DNA of 33,431 bases from Acidobacteriota bacterium. GTDB lineage: Bacteria; Acidobacteriota; Thermoanaerobaculia; Gp7-AA8. This document shows positions 1 to 9,500 of the stretch, piece by piece; the stretch's first letter is position 1; each line of letters begins with the position of its first letter. Where the stretch lies: contig JAFAVZ010000058.1 in assembly GCA_019242175.1 (NCBI GenBank), forward strand, positions 1 to 33,431, written 5' to 3'. Below the pieces are notes generated by a model. The model saw only the letters and a list, made by a program, of their open reading frames with translations, was not told the DNA's origin and searched no databases. The position numbers and the translations under genes are program-made.

Positions 1-81
1 CCGCGCCTGGAGCCGCCAATGGGGCGGCTCGCCCCGAGATGCCGCGCGCGCGGCGGTCAGCGGTTCGCCCGCCCACCAAAA

Positions 82-111
82 TTGACGGTCCCACCGCCCT
101 TCCCGTACAGT
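82..111 (+). promoter_or_regulatory. Candidate sigma-70-type promoter, possibly for a leaderless transcript
   Basis: TTGACG at 82-87 and TACAGT at 106-111 are separated by 18 bases and match the -35 and -10 consensus at 5/6 and 4/6 positions. The -10 ends only nine bases before the ATG at 121, and no Shine-Dalgarno sequence lies between them. If real, the transcript would begin at or next to the start codon. This is a motif match by eye only, and an upstream promoter outside the window is equally possible. Confidence 0.35.
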
Positions 112-120
112 CCGGTCCGC

Positions 121-2940
121 ATGAACAGCAGAGACGCGTTCGTGTCCATTTTTCGGGGGCGCCGCATCTTCGTGCTGTCGGCGATGGTCTCGTTGGCGTT
201 GATGGGCGTCGTGGGGGGCGGGATCGCGTTGGCGGTCTGCACGACTCAGGCGTACACGGTCACCTCATCCGCTCCGCCGCCCATCGGGTTCTGGACGGAT
301 ACCTCGGGTGCCGTTTGGTCGCCGGCGGGCGGGTTTCCGGGATGTGCTTCGGGCGATACGGCGGCGGATACCAACGGCTCGCCGACGACCCTGATCATCA
401 ACAGCGCGATTCCCAACCCGATCAACGGGCTGACGATCTCCAGTCCGGGCGGCACGATCGACCTGCAATCGGGCGCGAGCCTCACTCTCGCCGGAACCGG
501 CACGATGAGCTCTTCCTCCACGATCATCGTCGAGCCGGGCAGCACGTTCACGGTCGCGAACGGCGGGGCGTTGACGTTCAACAGCGGGACGAGCCTCAGC
601 GTGAACGGCGGGTACACGGACATCCAAACGGGCGGTCAGCTCAACATCCTCGGCGCCTCCACGGTCACCAACAACGGCACGTTGAACGTCGCGGGCGGGG
701 TGGCCGTGAACAACCTCTTCACCGTCCAGTCGACGGGGCATGTCACTTTCAACGGCGCCACGGTCACGGGCACGAATCGCATCAACAACCTCGGAACGGT
801 CACGAGCACCGGCAACACGACTTACAGCGCGCGGCTGACGGGAACGCCGACGGTGCAGGTCAACGGTGGGACGTTGACCGTGAGCGGCGAGATCGACTCG
901 CCGATTGACGTCAATACAGGCAGCAAGCTCTCCGTCACCGGCTCGGTCGTCGCGGCGGTGAACGTGAAGAGCGGCGCGACGCTCGGGGGCACCGGCACCA
1001 TCTCCGGTGCGGTGACGGTCACGGGTGGCACGGTCAGCCCCGGCCTCTCCCCCGGCATCCTCCACACCGGCAACCTCGGACTCGATTCCGCGAGCACGAT
1101 CGGCGTGGAGCTCAACGGGACGACCGCCGGCACGCAGTACGACCAGGTCGACGTCGCCGGCACCGTCAGCCTCGGCAACAGTGCGCTGAGCTTGACGCTC
1201 GGCTACACGCCGGCGCTCGGCGACTCGTTCACGATCGTGAACAACGATTCGAACGAGCCGGTGAACGGGATCTTCGCCGGGCTGACGCAGGGAGCGACGT
1301 TCTGCGCCGGCGGTGCGCAGTTCCAGATCAGCTACTCCGGCGGGAGCAACAACAACGACGTCGTGCTGACGGTCGTCGGCGCCCCGGGCGTCGCGACGCA
1401 CTTCTCCGTGAGCGCGCCTGCGAATGCGGTCGCGGGCACGCCGATCAACGTGACCGTGACGGCGCTCGATGCGTGCGGCAACGTCGCGACGGGTTACGCC
1501 GGGACGGTGCACTTCACGAGCAGCGATCCGCAGGCGGTACTTCCGGCGAACACGGCGCTGAGCAGCGGCACCGGCACGTTCCCCACGACGCTGAAGACGG
1601 TGGGAACGCAGACCATCACCGCGACGGATACCGTCTCGAGCGGCATCAACGGGACGTCGAACGACATCGACGTCGCGGCTGGACCGGCGACGCATTTCGC
1701 GGTGACGGCGCCTTCGAACGCGATCGCGGGCACGCCGTTCAACTTCACCGTGACCGCGCTCGATGCGGGGAACAACACGGCGACGGGTTACGCCGGCATG
1801 GTCCAATTCACGAGTAGCGATCCGCAAGCGGTGCTTCCCGCGAACGCGGCGCTCAGCAGCGGCACGGGGACGTTCCCCGCGACGCTGAAGACGGCGGGGA
1901 CGCAGACGACCACCGCAACGGATACCGTCTCGAGCGGCATCAACGGGACGTCGAACGACATCAACGTTGCGCCCGGCGCGGCGACGCACTTCGCGGTGAA
2001 CGCGCCCTCGAACGCGGTCGCAGGTACGCCGTTCAACTTCACCGTGACAGCGTTGGATGCGTCGAACAACGTGGCGACGGGCTTTGCCGGGACGGCGCAC
2101 TTCACGAGCAGCGACGCCCAGGCTGTCCTTCCCGCGAACGCGGGGCTCAGCAGCGGCACCGGGACGTTCCCCGCCACGTTGAAGACCGTCGGATCGCAGA
2201 CGATCACCGCAACGGACAGCGTCGCGAGCGGCATCAACGGAACATCGAACAACATCGACGTTGCGGCCGGCGCAGCGACGCACTTCACCGTGACCGCGCC
2301 CTCGAACGCATCCGCGGGCATGGCGTTCAACTTCACCGTGACGGCGTTCGATGCGTCGAACAACGTGGCGGCGGGCTACGCCGGGGCGGTGCACTTCACG
2401 AGCAGCGATCCGCAGGCGGTGCTTCCCGTGAACGCGACGCTCGGCGGCGGCACCGGGACGTTCTCCGCCACGTTGAAGACCGTCGGGTCGCAGACCATCA
2501 GCGGGACGGACACCGTGGCGAGCGGCATCACCGGGACGTCGAACGCCATCAACGTCGCGACCGGGACGGCGACGCACTTCCAGGTGACGGCGCCGGCGAG
2601 CGCATCGGGTGGAATCCCGTTCAACTTCACGGTGACGGCGCGCGACTCCTCCAACAACGTGGTGACGGGTTACGCCGGGACGCTGCACTTCACGAGCAGC
2701 GATCCGTTGGCGGCGCTTCCGCCGAATGCGACGCTCAGCGGCGGCAGCGGGACGTTCTCCGCCACGTTGCGTACCGCGGGAGCGCAGACGATCACCGCGA
2801 CGGATCCCGTCTCGAGCGGGATCACCGGAACGTCCAACGCCATCAACGTGTCGGCGGAGCCGGTCCCGACGCTGTCCGCCATGCTGCTCGCGGTCCTCGC
2901 CGCGATCCTCACGCTGACCGCAGTTTCCAGATTGCGCTGA
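121..2940 (+). CDS. Secreted Ig-like repeat protein with autotransporter-type beta-strand region and IPTL-CTERM-like tail
   Basis: A 939-residue exported or surface protein of unknown ligand, probably structural or adhesive. An Arg-rich N-terminus and a hydrophobic stretch (about residues 17-40) form a signal peptide, probably cleaved near TTQA/Y. Residues 45-424 are Gly/Thr/Ser/Asn-rich beta-strand repeats; the stretch with VSPGLSPG, a YDQVDVAG motif and NNNDVVLTVV resembles autotransporter-associated beta-strand repeat proteins. Residues 425-914 are five consecutive 98-residue Ig-like repeats (ATHF..AP..AG.PFNFTVTA.D..NN.ATGYAG..HFTSSDPQA). Residues 915-939 contain PTLS, a hydrophobic segment and a final SRLR, the layout of IPTL-CTERM/PEP-CTERM sorting signals processed by exosortase-like enzymes. 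No outer-membrane beta-barrel domain is present, so it is not a classical autotransporter. An in-frame ATG at 19 exists, but only the ATG at 121 puts the signal peptide at the N-terminus. A functional link to the PKS is not evident. Confidence 0.8.
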   Translation: MNSRDAFVSIFRGRRIFVLSAMVSLALMGVVGGGIALAVCTTQAYTVTSSAPPPIGFWTDTSGAVWSPAGGFPGCASGDTAADTNGSPTTLIINSAIPNPINGLTISSPGGTIDLQSGASLTLAGTGTMSSSSTIIVEPGSTFTVANGGALTFNSGTSLSVNGGYTDIQTGGQLNILGASTVTNNGTLNVAGGVAVNNLFTVQSTGHVTFNGATVTGTNRINNLGTVTSTGNTTYSARLTGTPTVQVNGGTLTVSGEIDSPIDVNTGSKLSVTGSVVAAVNVKSGATLGGTGTISGAVTVTGGTVSPGLSPGILHTGNLGLDSASTIGVELNGTTAGTQYDQVDVAGTVSLGNSALSLTLGYTPALGDSFTIVNNDSNEPVNGIFAGLTQGATFCAGGAQFQISYSGGSNNNDVVLTVVGAPGVATHFSVSAPANAVAGTPINVTVTALDACGNVATGYAGTVHFTSSDPQAVLPANTALSSGTGTFPTTLKTVGTQTITATDTVSSGINGTSNDIDVAAGPATHFAVTAPSNAIAGTPFNFTVTALDAGNNTATGYAGMVQFTSSDPQAVLPANAALSSGTGTFPATLKTAGTQTTTATDTVSSGINGTSNDINVAPGAATHFAVNAPSNAVAGTPFNFTVTALDASNNVATGFAGTAHFTSSDAQAVLPANAGLSSGTGTFPATLKTVGSQTITATDSVASGINGTSNNIDVAAGAATHFTVTAPSNASAGMAFNFTVTAFDASNNVAAGYAGAVHFTSSDPQAVLPVNATLGGGTGTFSATLKTVGSQTISGTDTVASGITGTSNAINVATGTATHFQVTAPASASGGIPFNFTVTARDSSNNVVTGYAGTLHFTSSDPLAALPPNATLSGGSGTFSATLRTAGAQTITATDPVSSGITGTSNAINVSAEPVPTLSAMLLAVLAAILTLTAVSRLR
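1393..2862 (+). repeat. Five tandem 294-bp coding repeats (98 aa each)
   Basis: The conserved codons for ATHF recur at 1393, 1687, 1981, 2275 and 2569, exactly 294 bases apart, and the array ends at 2862 just before the sorting tail. All five units keep the same length, with scattered substitutions and no indels. The encoded unit is an Ig-like domain with the core FNFTVTALDA and HFTSSDPQA. Such arrays can expand or contract by recombination. Confidence 0.9.
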
Positions 2941-3218
2941 ACGAGCGGTTCGGGAATCTCGATCGGCACCGCCAGCGTTGCCAAACGTCCAAAGTTCGGT
3001 AGCGGCTCCGCATCGAACGCGTTACACACACTGCCCGGAAAGACCTGGAATGGCGTTTGAAGTTGACTCTCAAGTGTCTTGTTTTGAACGAGAAACAGGC
3101 ACGCGGACATGTCATGCTGATACACCGTTACCGAAATCGGGGGTGCGTATCGCCGAGGGCGGACACGCGGTAAAATCCGTAAAGAAGCGAGAAAGCTGGA
3201 AATTGAGGTAGTAAAGCG
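2941..3218. other. Intergenic region upstream of the NusG-like gene; no gene seen
   Basis: These 278 bases hold no convincing open reading frame or RNA gene. They must contain any 3' end of the surface-protein transcript and any promoter of the NusG-like gene. Near the end, GAGG at about 3205-3208 lies roughly ten bases before the ATG at 3219 and is a loose ribosome-binding site. No well-spaced -35/-10 pair was found. Confidence 0.5.
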
Positions 3219-3794
3219 ATGCCGATCCTTCGAAAAGAGAGCGACATCTTCCCCGAGAGCCTGTTCGACATCCCGACGGAAGACGCTCCGTGGGAGATTG
3301 CGCATCTGCGCAGCCGCCAGGAGAAATCGGTAGCTCGCCTGCTGCTCGACAGCCAGAAGCCGTTCTACCTCCCCCAGGTCCAACAAAAAAAGAGAACGTC
3401 CGGCCGGACGTTCGTTTCCCACCACCCGGTTTTCCCCGGCTACATCTTTCTCCGCCGCGTAGACGGCCTGCGCGAGACGCTCTGGCGGGCCAATGCCGTG
3501 GCGAACATGCTCGAAGTGCTGGATCAGGCCCAGCTGACCATCGAGCTCCGGCAGATTCGCGATCTCCAGCTCAGCGGTGCCATCCTCACCCCGGCCGACG
3601 ACCTCATTCCCGGTGACGCGGTCCGCATCGAAGACGGCGTCTTCAGCGGCTACACCGGCACGGTCGTCAAAGAGCGCGGCCTGCTCCGGCTGATCGTCTC
3701 GGTCTCGATCCTCAACAAGTCGGTCGCCGTCGAGTTCCCGCGCGACGTCCTGGCCCGGGTCAAGCCGGAACACGACAAGCGCCGCGCGGTCTAG
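3219..3794 (+). CDS. NusG/RfaH/LoaP-like specialised transcription elongation (antitermination) factor
   Basis: A 191-residue protein with the two-domain NusG plan. An NGN domain (about residues 24-115) begins with PWEIAHLRSRQEK and holds the family signature HPVFPGYIFLRR at 69-80; a linker and a KOW domain follow (about 131-181, IPGDAVRIEDGVFSGYTGTVV). Family members bind RNA polymerase and suppress pausing and termination. Specialised paralogues (RfaH, LoaP, TaA of the myxovirescin cluster) act on long operons, including polyketide operons. The poorly conserved N-terminal extension and the location beside a PKS argue for a paralogue rather than the housekeeping nusG, which normally sits with secE and ribosomal protein genes. 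It converges on PKS-B, so it is not co-transcribed with it. That it controls the >29 kb PKS operon is an inference from neighbourhood. Confidence 0.85.
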   Translation: MPILRKESDIFPESLFDIPTEDAPWEIAHLRSRQEKSVARLLLDSQKPFYLPQVQQKKRTSGRTFVSHHPVFPGYIFLRRVDGLRETLWRANAVANMLEVLDQAQLTIELRQIRDLQLSGAILTPADDLIPGDAVRIEDGVFSGYTGTVVKERGLLRLIVSVSILNKSVAVEFPRDVLARVKPEHDKRRAV

Positions 3795-3860
3795 ATGTAG
3801 GGCCGGCTCTTCAGCCGGCCCAGCGTCGACATTGGGCCGGCTGGAGAGCCGGCCCTACAT
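3795..3860. repeat. 28-bp inverted repeat between convergent genes (palindromic intergenic repeat, possible bidirectional terminator)
   Basis: Left arm 3795-3822 and right arm 3833-3860 are reverse complements at 27 of 28 positions, with a 10-base spacer. The arms are built around GGGCCGGCT and AGCCGGCCC, so the fold is very GC-rich. It starts directly after the NusG-like stop codon and ends nine bases before the PKS-B stop at 3870. No T-run follows either arm, so it is not a textbook intrinsic terminator. It could stop or slow polymerase from both sides, or be a copy of a dispersed REP-like element. Confidence 0.85.
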
Positions 3861-3869
3861 CTCCTCGGG

Positions 3870-6581
3870 TTAGGCCAGCCCCGCTCCGGCTCGTTTCGCG
3901 CTGACCAGTTCCGACGGAGCCGCGAGCGGCCGCACGTACAGGTTGCGCAGCTTGACCAGCGTCTCGCCGCTTTCGTTGAGCAGGCGGATGTTGAACTTCG
4001 TGACGCCCGCGTGGTTCTGCGCCGGCGTATCGGCGCGTTCCGCGTACGCGTAACAGGTGTGCGGCACCGGTCCGATGAGCTCCAGCTCGTCGAGGGCGAA
4101 CGGGAGCCAGGCCGTGCGCGGCGAGTCGCCGCCGACCAGGCTGGCGATCGTCTGCAGCGCGCCGTCGATCATGCTGGGGTGGAGGATGAACTGCCCGAAC
4201 TCGCCCTTCAGCTCGTCCGCGATCTTCAGCTTCGACAGCGCGAACACGTGGTTCACGTGCACTTCCTGAATCGTGCGGAACGAGGGGCCGTAGTGCAGGC
4301 CGACGGAGCGGAACCGGTCGTAGTACGCCGAGCCCGGCTCGGGCGGCGAGCACTGCGTCTTCAGCGCCTGGGGCGTCATGCGCTCATCGATGGACGGCAC
4401 CTTCGTGAGACCGGTGCCGAACACCAGCCGTCCTTCCGAATGCACGACCTGTTCGTGATCGTCGCTGAACGACGACGTCACGTACTCCGCCCCTTCCGCG
4501 GTGCGGCGCAGCACGGTGCGCAGCGTCTGGGGACCGGTGCGGAAGCTGAGCGGCTGCATCCACACCACGTCTTTGATCGTCCGCACGCGTTGCGCGCTGG
4601 CCATGTTCGCGGCGATGCACGCCATCTCCAGGAACGCGGCGCCGGGCAGGATGCCCTCGTCGCCCACGCGGTGATCGGCCGCGCAGAACGCGGTCTCGGC
4701 CAGCGAGGAGCTGAAGCGCACTTCGTCCAGCGTCGAGGAGTTGTAGGCGATCAGCGGATGGAGCGACGTCGGCGCGGCCACGATCCGTTCCGCGACGGCC
4801 CGATCGGACAGCCAGTAACGCTCGCGGGCGAACGGATACGTCGGGATCGCAATCCGCCGCGGCTCTTCGCCTTGGTAGAGCGCGGTCCAGTCGATCTTCT
4901 CGCCGGACACCCACTGCGCGGCGACGCTGTCGAGGCTCGGATCCTGCGAAACCGGCACGAGCTTCACGGGGCGCTCCGACGCGCGGCGCGGACGCAGGCT
5001 GCCGCGATGCGCGCCGTCGGCCGTTCCGCAGTCATTCCACTTGCCCAGCCGTTCGGTGAGCTCGTAGCGATTGGCGAAGACGATCGCCAACCGTTCCTCC
5101 ATCGCCTCGCGTCCGGTTTGCAGCGTGTAGCAGAGATTTCCGAGGTCGACGTCCGCCTCGTTCTGGACGAAGGCGAGCAGGCGATCGGCGTACGCGTGCA
5201 GCTGTTCCTCGTTCTTCGCCGAGAGCGTGAAGAGGTACGGACCGGCCGCAGGCGCCTCGTATGACGTACGCCGCGCCGGCGCTTCCTCCACGACGATGCA
5301 GGCGTTCACGCCGCCGGCGCCGAAGGAGTTGATGAGCGCGCGCCGCGGCGCATCCGCCGGACGCTGCCAATCGGAGAGCGTGTGCTGCAGATAGAACGGC
5401 GAGCTCTCGATCTCGATGTTGGGATTCATCACGTCGGAGTGGATCGACGGCGCGAGCTGGCCGTGCTGCATCTGCAGGACGACCTTCGCCAAACCGGCGA
5501 TGCCGGCCGCCGACTCGGAGTGGCCGATGTTCGCCTTGACCGATCCGAGGGGGACGAATTGGGTGCGGTCGGTGCCGTTGCGGAAGGCCTTAGTCAGCGC
5601 CGCCACTTCGATGCTGTCGCCGAGCTTCGTGCCCGTGCCGTGGCCTTCGACGTAGCCGATCGTCTCCGGATGGATGTGCGCCTTCTCCAGCGTCCGCCGG
5701 ATCAGATGCGCCTGTGCATTCGGATTCGGCGCCGAATAGCCGTTCGAGCGTCCGCTGTGGTCGTACGCGCTGGCGCGGATCACGGCGTGGATGCGATCGC
5801 CGTCCGCGATCGCGCGGCTGAGCGGCTTGAGCACGACCGATCCCACACCTTCGCCCGGCACGAAGCCGTCGTCGCCCGCTCCGTAGCTGCAGTTCCTGCC
5901 GCTCGCGGAGAGCGCGCGTTTCTGACAAAGCGCCTGGTATTTCGCCGGATGCAGATACAGATTCACGCCGCCCGCGACCGCCACCTGGCACTCGCGATCC
6001 CGCAGGCTCTTGCAGGCGAGATGGAGCGCGACGAGCGATGACGAGCAAGCCGTGTCGACCGGCAGGCTGGGTCCGTTGAAGTCGAAGAAGTACGACACGC
6101 GGTTCGCGATCGACCAAGGCATCGAGGTCGGGCTGACGAAGTTCCCGCGCATCCGTTCTTCCGGCGCCCAGAGATCGTAGGAGTTGGTGGTCACGCCGAC
6201 GAACACGCCGACGTCGACGCCGCCCGCCTTCGGATGATTCGCGCGCAGACGATCGCGCGTGTATCCGGCGTCTTCGATCGCCGACCACACCGACTGCAGG
6301 AACAGACGTTCCTGCGGATCCATCACCTTCGCCTCGGTCGTCGAGATCTTGAAGAAGTGCGGATCGAACTGATCGTGGCCGTCGAGGAAGCCGCCCCACT
6401 TGCAGTAGATCTTGCCCTCGGCAGCCGCGGCCGGATCGGCGTGGAAGAGCTCTTCCGCATCCCAGCGATTCGCCGGAACGCGATCGATCAGATCTCTCCC
6501 CGCCTTCAGGTTGCTCCAGTACTGGTCGAGCGTCGTGGAGTGCGGATAGTGACCATGCATGCCGATGATGGCGATGGGCTC
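3870..6581 (-). other. PKS-B module 5 (terminal, incomplete): KS-DH
   Basis: Residues 4998-5900. The KS (4998-5430) differs from its neighbours: DTACSSS with Cys5176, EGHGTGT, KANIGH and GGVNACIV where the others have GGSNAHLI. The catalytic Cys and both His residues are kept, so it is not obviously non-elongating. The DH (5604-5883) has His5634 in ADHRVGDEGILPG, YGPSF and Asp5803/Gln5807 in MIDGALQ. The protein stops 17 residues later with no KR, ACP, TE or recognisable docking segment. It could be half of another split module or a dehydrating bimodule whose ACP is supplied in trans. A pyran-synthase-like role for the DH cannot be excluded by eye. Confidence 0.9.
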
Positions 6582-9500
6582 GAGCTCGTCGCGCTCCGCC
6601 ACCGGCCACACTTCTTCGCCGACCACTTCCTCTTCAGCCGCAACGATCGCCGGATACGACGGCTCGGCGGCTTCGACATCGGAGCCGAACCGCGCCAGCA
6701 GCCGGTCGCTCGCCTCGCGCACGAGGTAGGCGGCGAGATCGCGCACCGTCTCGTGCTCGTAGAGGAGCGTCGGCGGCAGGGCGCCGAGGTCGGTCTCCAG
6801 CTGGGAGTTGAGGCGGTTGATCATGATGGAGTCGAGGCCGAAGGACTGGAGCGGATCGCCGGATCCGATGCGATCGGCCGGCAGCTTGATCTCCTCCCCC
6901 ACCAGCGCCTTCAAATACTCCTCGGTCCGCGCGGTGAGCGTCGATGGCGCAATCGCTGCGTGCGGGCGCGTCGGCGCGTCCGACTGCGGTACGCGTTGGC
7001 CGCGTCCGAGAACTGTGGCGATGCGCGACGCGATGCCGTACAACGGCACGGCCTGTCCAGCGCCGGAGCGGAGCACTTCTTCCCAGCTGGCGATGCCGTC
7101 GCGCGTCGGCAGCGGGGACAACCCGGTCTGCTGCTGCATGCGGGCGACGTCGTCCGGCGCGATGCGCATGCCGCCTTCTTCCCACAGCGGCCAGTCAATG
7201 GAGACCGTCCGGCCGGAGCGGACCTTTGCGCGGTGCTCGGCGAACGCATCGAGGAAGCGATTGCCGAATGCGTAGTCGCTCTGGCCGACGTTGCCGATCA
7301 CGCCGGCGATGGACGAGAAGAGCGCGAAGAAGTCGAGCATCTCGCCGCTCGCCGCGGCATCGAGGTTGATGGTTCCGAACACCTTCGGCGCGAGCACCGC
7401 GTCGATCTCTTCGCGCGTCTTGCGCAGGAGGAACGCGTCGCGCGTGACGCCCGCGGCGTGGATCACGCCGTGGATCGCGCCAAACCGTTCCTTCGCCGCG
7501 GTCACGACGCGCTCGGCGTCTTCGCGAACCGTCACATCGGCCTGGACGACAAATACCTCGGCGCCCAATGCCGTGAGCCGCTCGATCTTCGCGAGCTGGG
7601 CTTCGTTCGGCGCGGTGCGGCCGGTGAGGACGAGGCGCGCCTGTTGGCTCTTCGCCAGATGCTCGGCGAAGATCAGGCCGAGGCCGCCCATGCCGCCGGT
7701 GAGGAGATAGACGCCGTGGCGGCGCAGCGGCAGATCGCCCTGCATCCCGGTTTGCGGCACGAGCGTGCGGACGGAGCGCTGGCCGTCGCGGTAGCGGACT
7801 TCCTGCGCAAGACCCTCTTCGTCGCGCAGCTCCTCGAGGAGCAACGCGGCCTTCTCGGAGAGCGTGAGGTCGCCGGCGATCTCGACGCTCTTCGCGCGCC
7901 ACGTCGGCGCCTCGAGGGTGAGCGTCCTGAGGAAGCCGGCCAACGCGGCGCCGAGCGGCGCGCCGTCGAACAGCGAGAGCACGCGACGCGGCGCCGGTTT
8001 GACCGCCATCAACGCGCGGCTGAGATGGAACAGCGCAACGACGCCGCGGTCGAGTTGGCGTGCGACGTCTTCCGCCGCGTCGAGATCGCACGCCGGCGGC
8101 GCGTGATGCAGGACGACGCCGGGCAGCAGCTCCCGATTCTCCAGCTCCGTGACGAGCAGATGGAAATGCTCCTCGCGGGCAAAGTCGATGGAGTAGACGT
8201 TCGGCGCGGTCTCTTCGAATGCCTCGCCCGGCTTCACCACGATGAAGTTCGATGACAGCGGAGGAAGGCTCTCCTCCCCGCCGCTCGCGTCGAGCAGCAG
8301 GATCGTTCCGATGTCCAACCGCGGCTCGGCCGATGCGGCGAGCGACTGCGCGGTCCATTGCGGCACGTAGCAAATTCGCCGTTTCTCTTCGACGGACTGG
8401 CGCTTTGCAACGGGCGGCGCCTCGATCGTCTTGCGCGCGATGCGCACCGCCGGCTTCGACTCGGCGATCCAGCAACGCTCTTTCGCGAAGGGATACGTCG
8501 GGAGCGAGACGCGGCGCGGATTTCCGGAGCGCTGCAGGAGCGACCAATCGAGCTCCGCGCCGAGAACCCAGAGCTTCGCGACCGTATCGAGATCGCGGTT
8601 CTTCAGCAGCGACTCGAGGTACACCTTGCCGGCCGGTCCGGCGATCACCGTCTTGGCGCTGTAGAGGGCCTCGCGGAGATTTCCGTAGAAGACGTTCGGC
8701 AGTTCGGAGACGTCGCCGTTCCTGCGCTGCGCGATCCAGCCTTGCAGCGTCTCGCGCAGCTCGTCTTTGCTGGCGACGATCACCGCCAGGCGGGCGTCCA
8801 TCGCCGTGCGTCCGACCTGCAGCGTATAGGCGATCTCCGCCAGCGACGGCTTCTCATCACTCCCCAGGAAGCGAACCAGGCGCTCCGCGGAACGAAGCAG
8901 CGCGTCCGGCGTCTTCGCCGAGAGCACGATCGCTTCGGGTCGGGACGCATTCTTCGACTCGCGCGCGATCGGGTACTCCTCGAGGATCAGGTGGGCGTTG
9001 GAGCCGCCGGCGCCGAACGAGCTGATGCCCATCCGCCGCGGATGCGAAGCGGGCTTCGTCCAGTTCGTGAGTCCGGTCTGCACGTAGAACGGCGACGCGG
9101 CGAAGTCGATGTGCGGGTTCGGAGGATCGGCGTGCAGCGACGGCACCAGCTGTTCGTGCCGGAGCTGGAGCAGCACCTTGGTGAGCGCGGCGATGCCCGC
9201 TGCGGCCTCGAGATGGCCGATGTTCGACTTCACGGAGCCGATGGGGCAGAACTGCTTCTCGACGGCGGAACCGTCGAACGCCTGCAGCAGGCCGGTCATC
9301 TCGATCGGATCGCCCAGCGACGTGCCCGTGCCGTGCGTCTCGATGTAGCCGAGGGTCTTCGGGTCAATGTTGGCTTTGCCGAGGGCGTCGCGAATGAGGT
9401 CGCCCTGGGCGTTCGGGTTCGGGACGGTGTAGCCATTCGTCTTGCCGCCGTGATTGAGGCTGCTGGAGCGGATCGTGGCGTAGATCTGGTCGCCGTCGCG

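Noticed and set aside
121-300. Lipoprotein signal at the Cys in ALAVC
   Set aside because: The residue before the Cys is Val, which does not fit the lipobox, and a normal signal-peptidase site lies a few residues later.
265-2688. Minus-strand open frame opposite the surface-protein gene
   Set aside because: Low-complexity Arg-rich translation produced by the repeats on the other strand; the plus strand has a signal peptide, repeats and a sorting tail.
3171-3176. TAAAAT as a -10 box for the NusG-like gene
   Set aside because: No -35-like hexamer lies at suitable spacing upstream, so it is not reported as a promoter.
2670-3773. Minus-strand frame of 367 codons across the NusG-like gene
   Set aside because: It overlaps two well-supported plus-strand genes and shows no domain motifs.
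3795-3860. Calling the palindrome a classical rho-independent terminator
   Set aside because: Neither side is followed by a run of T, so only the repeat itself is claimed.
5283-6581. Terminal KS as a non-elongating KS0
   Set aside because: The active-site Cys, HGTGT His and NIGH His are all present, so inactivity cannot be claimed despite the bimodule-like context.
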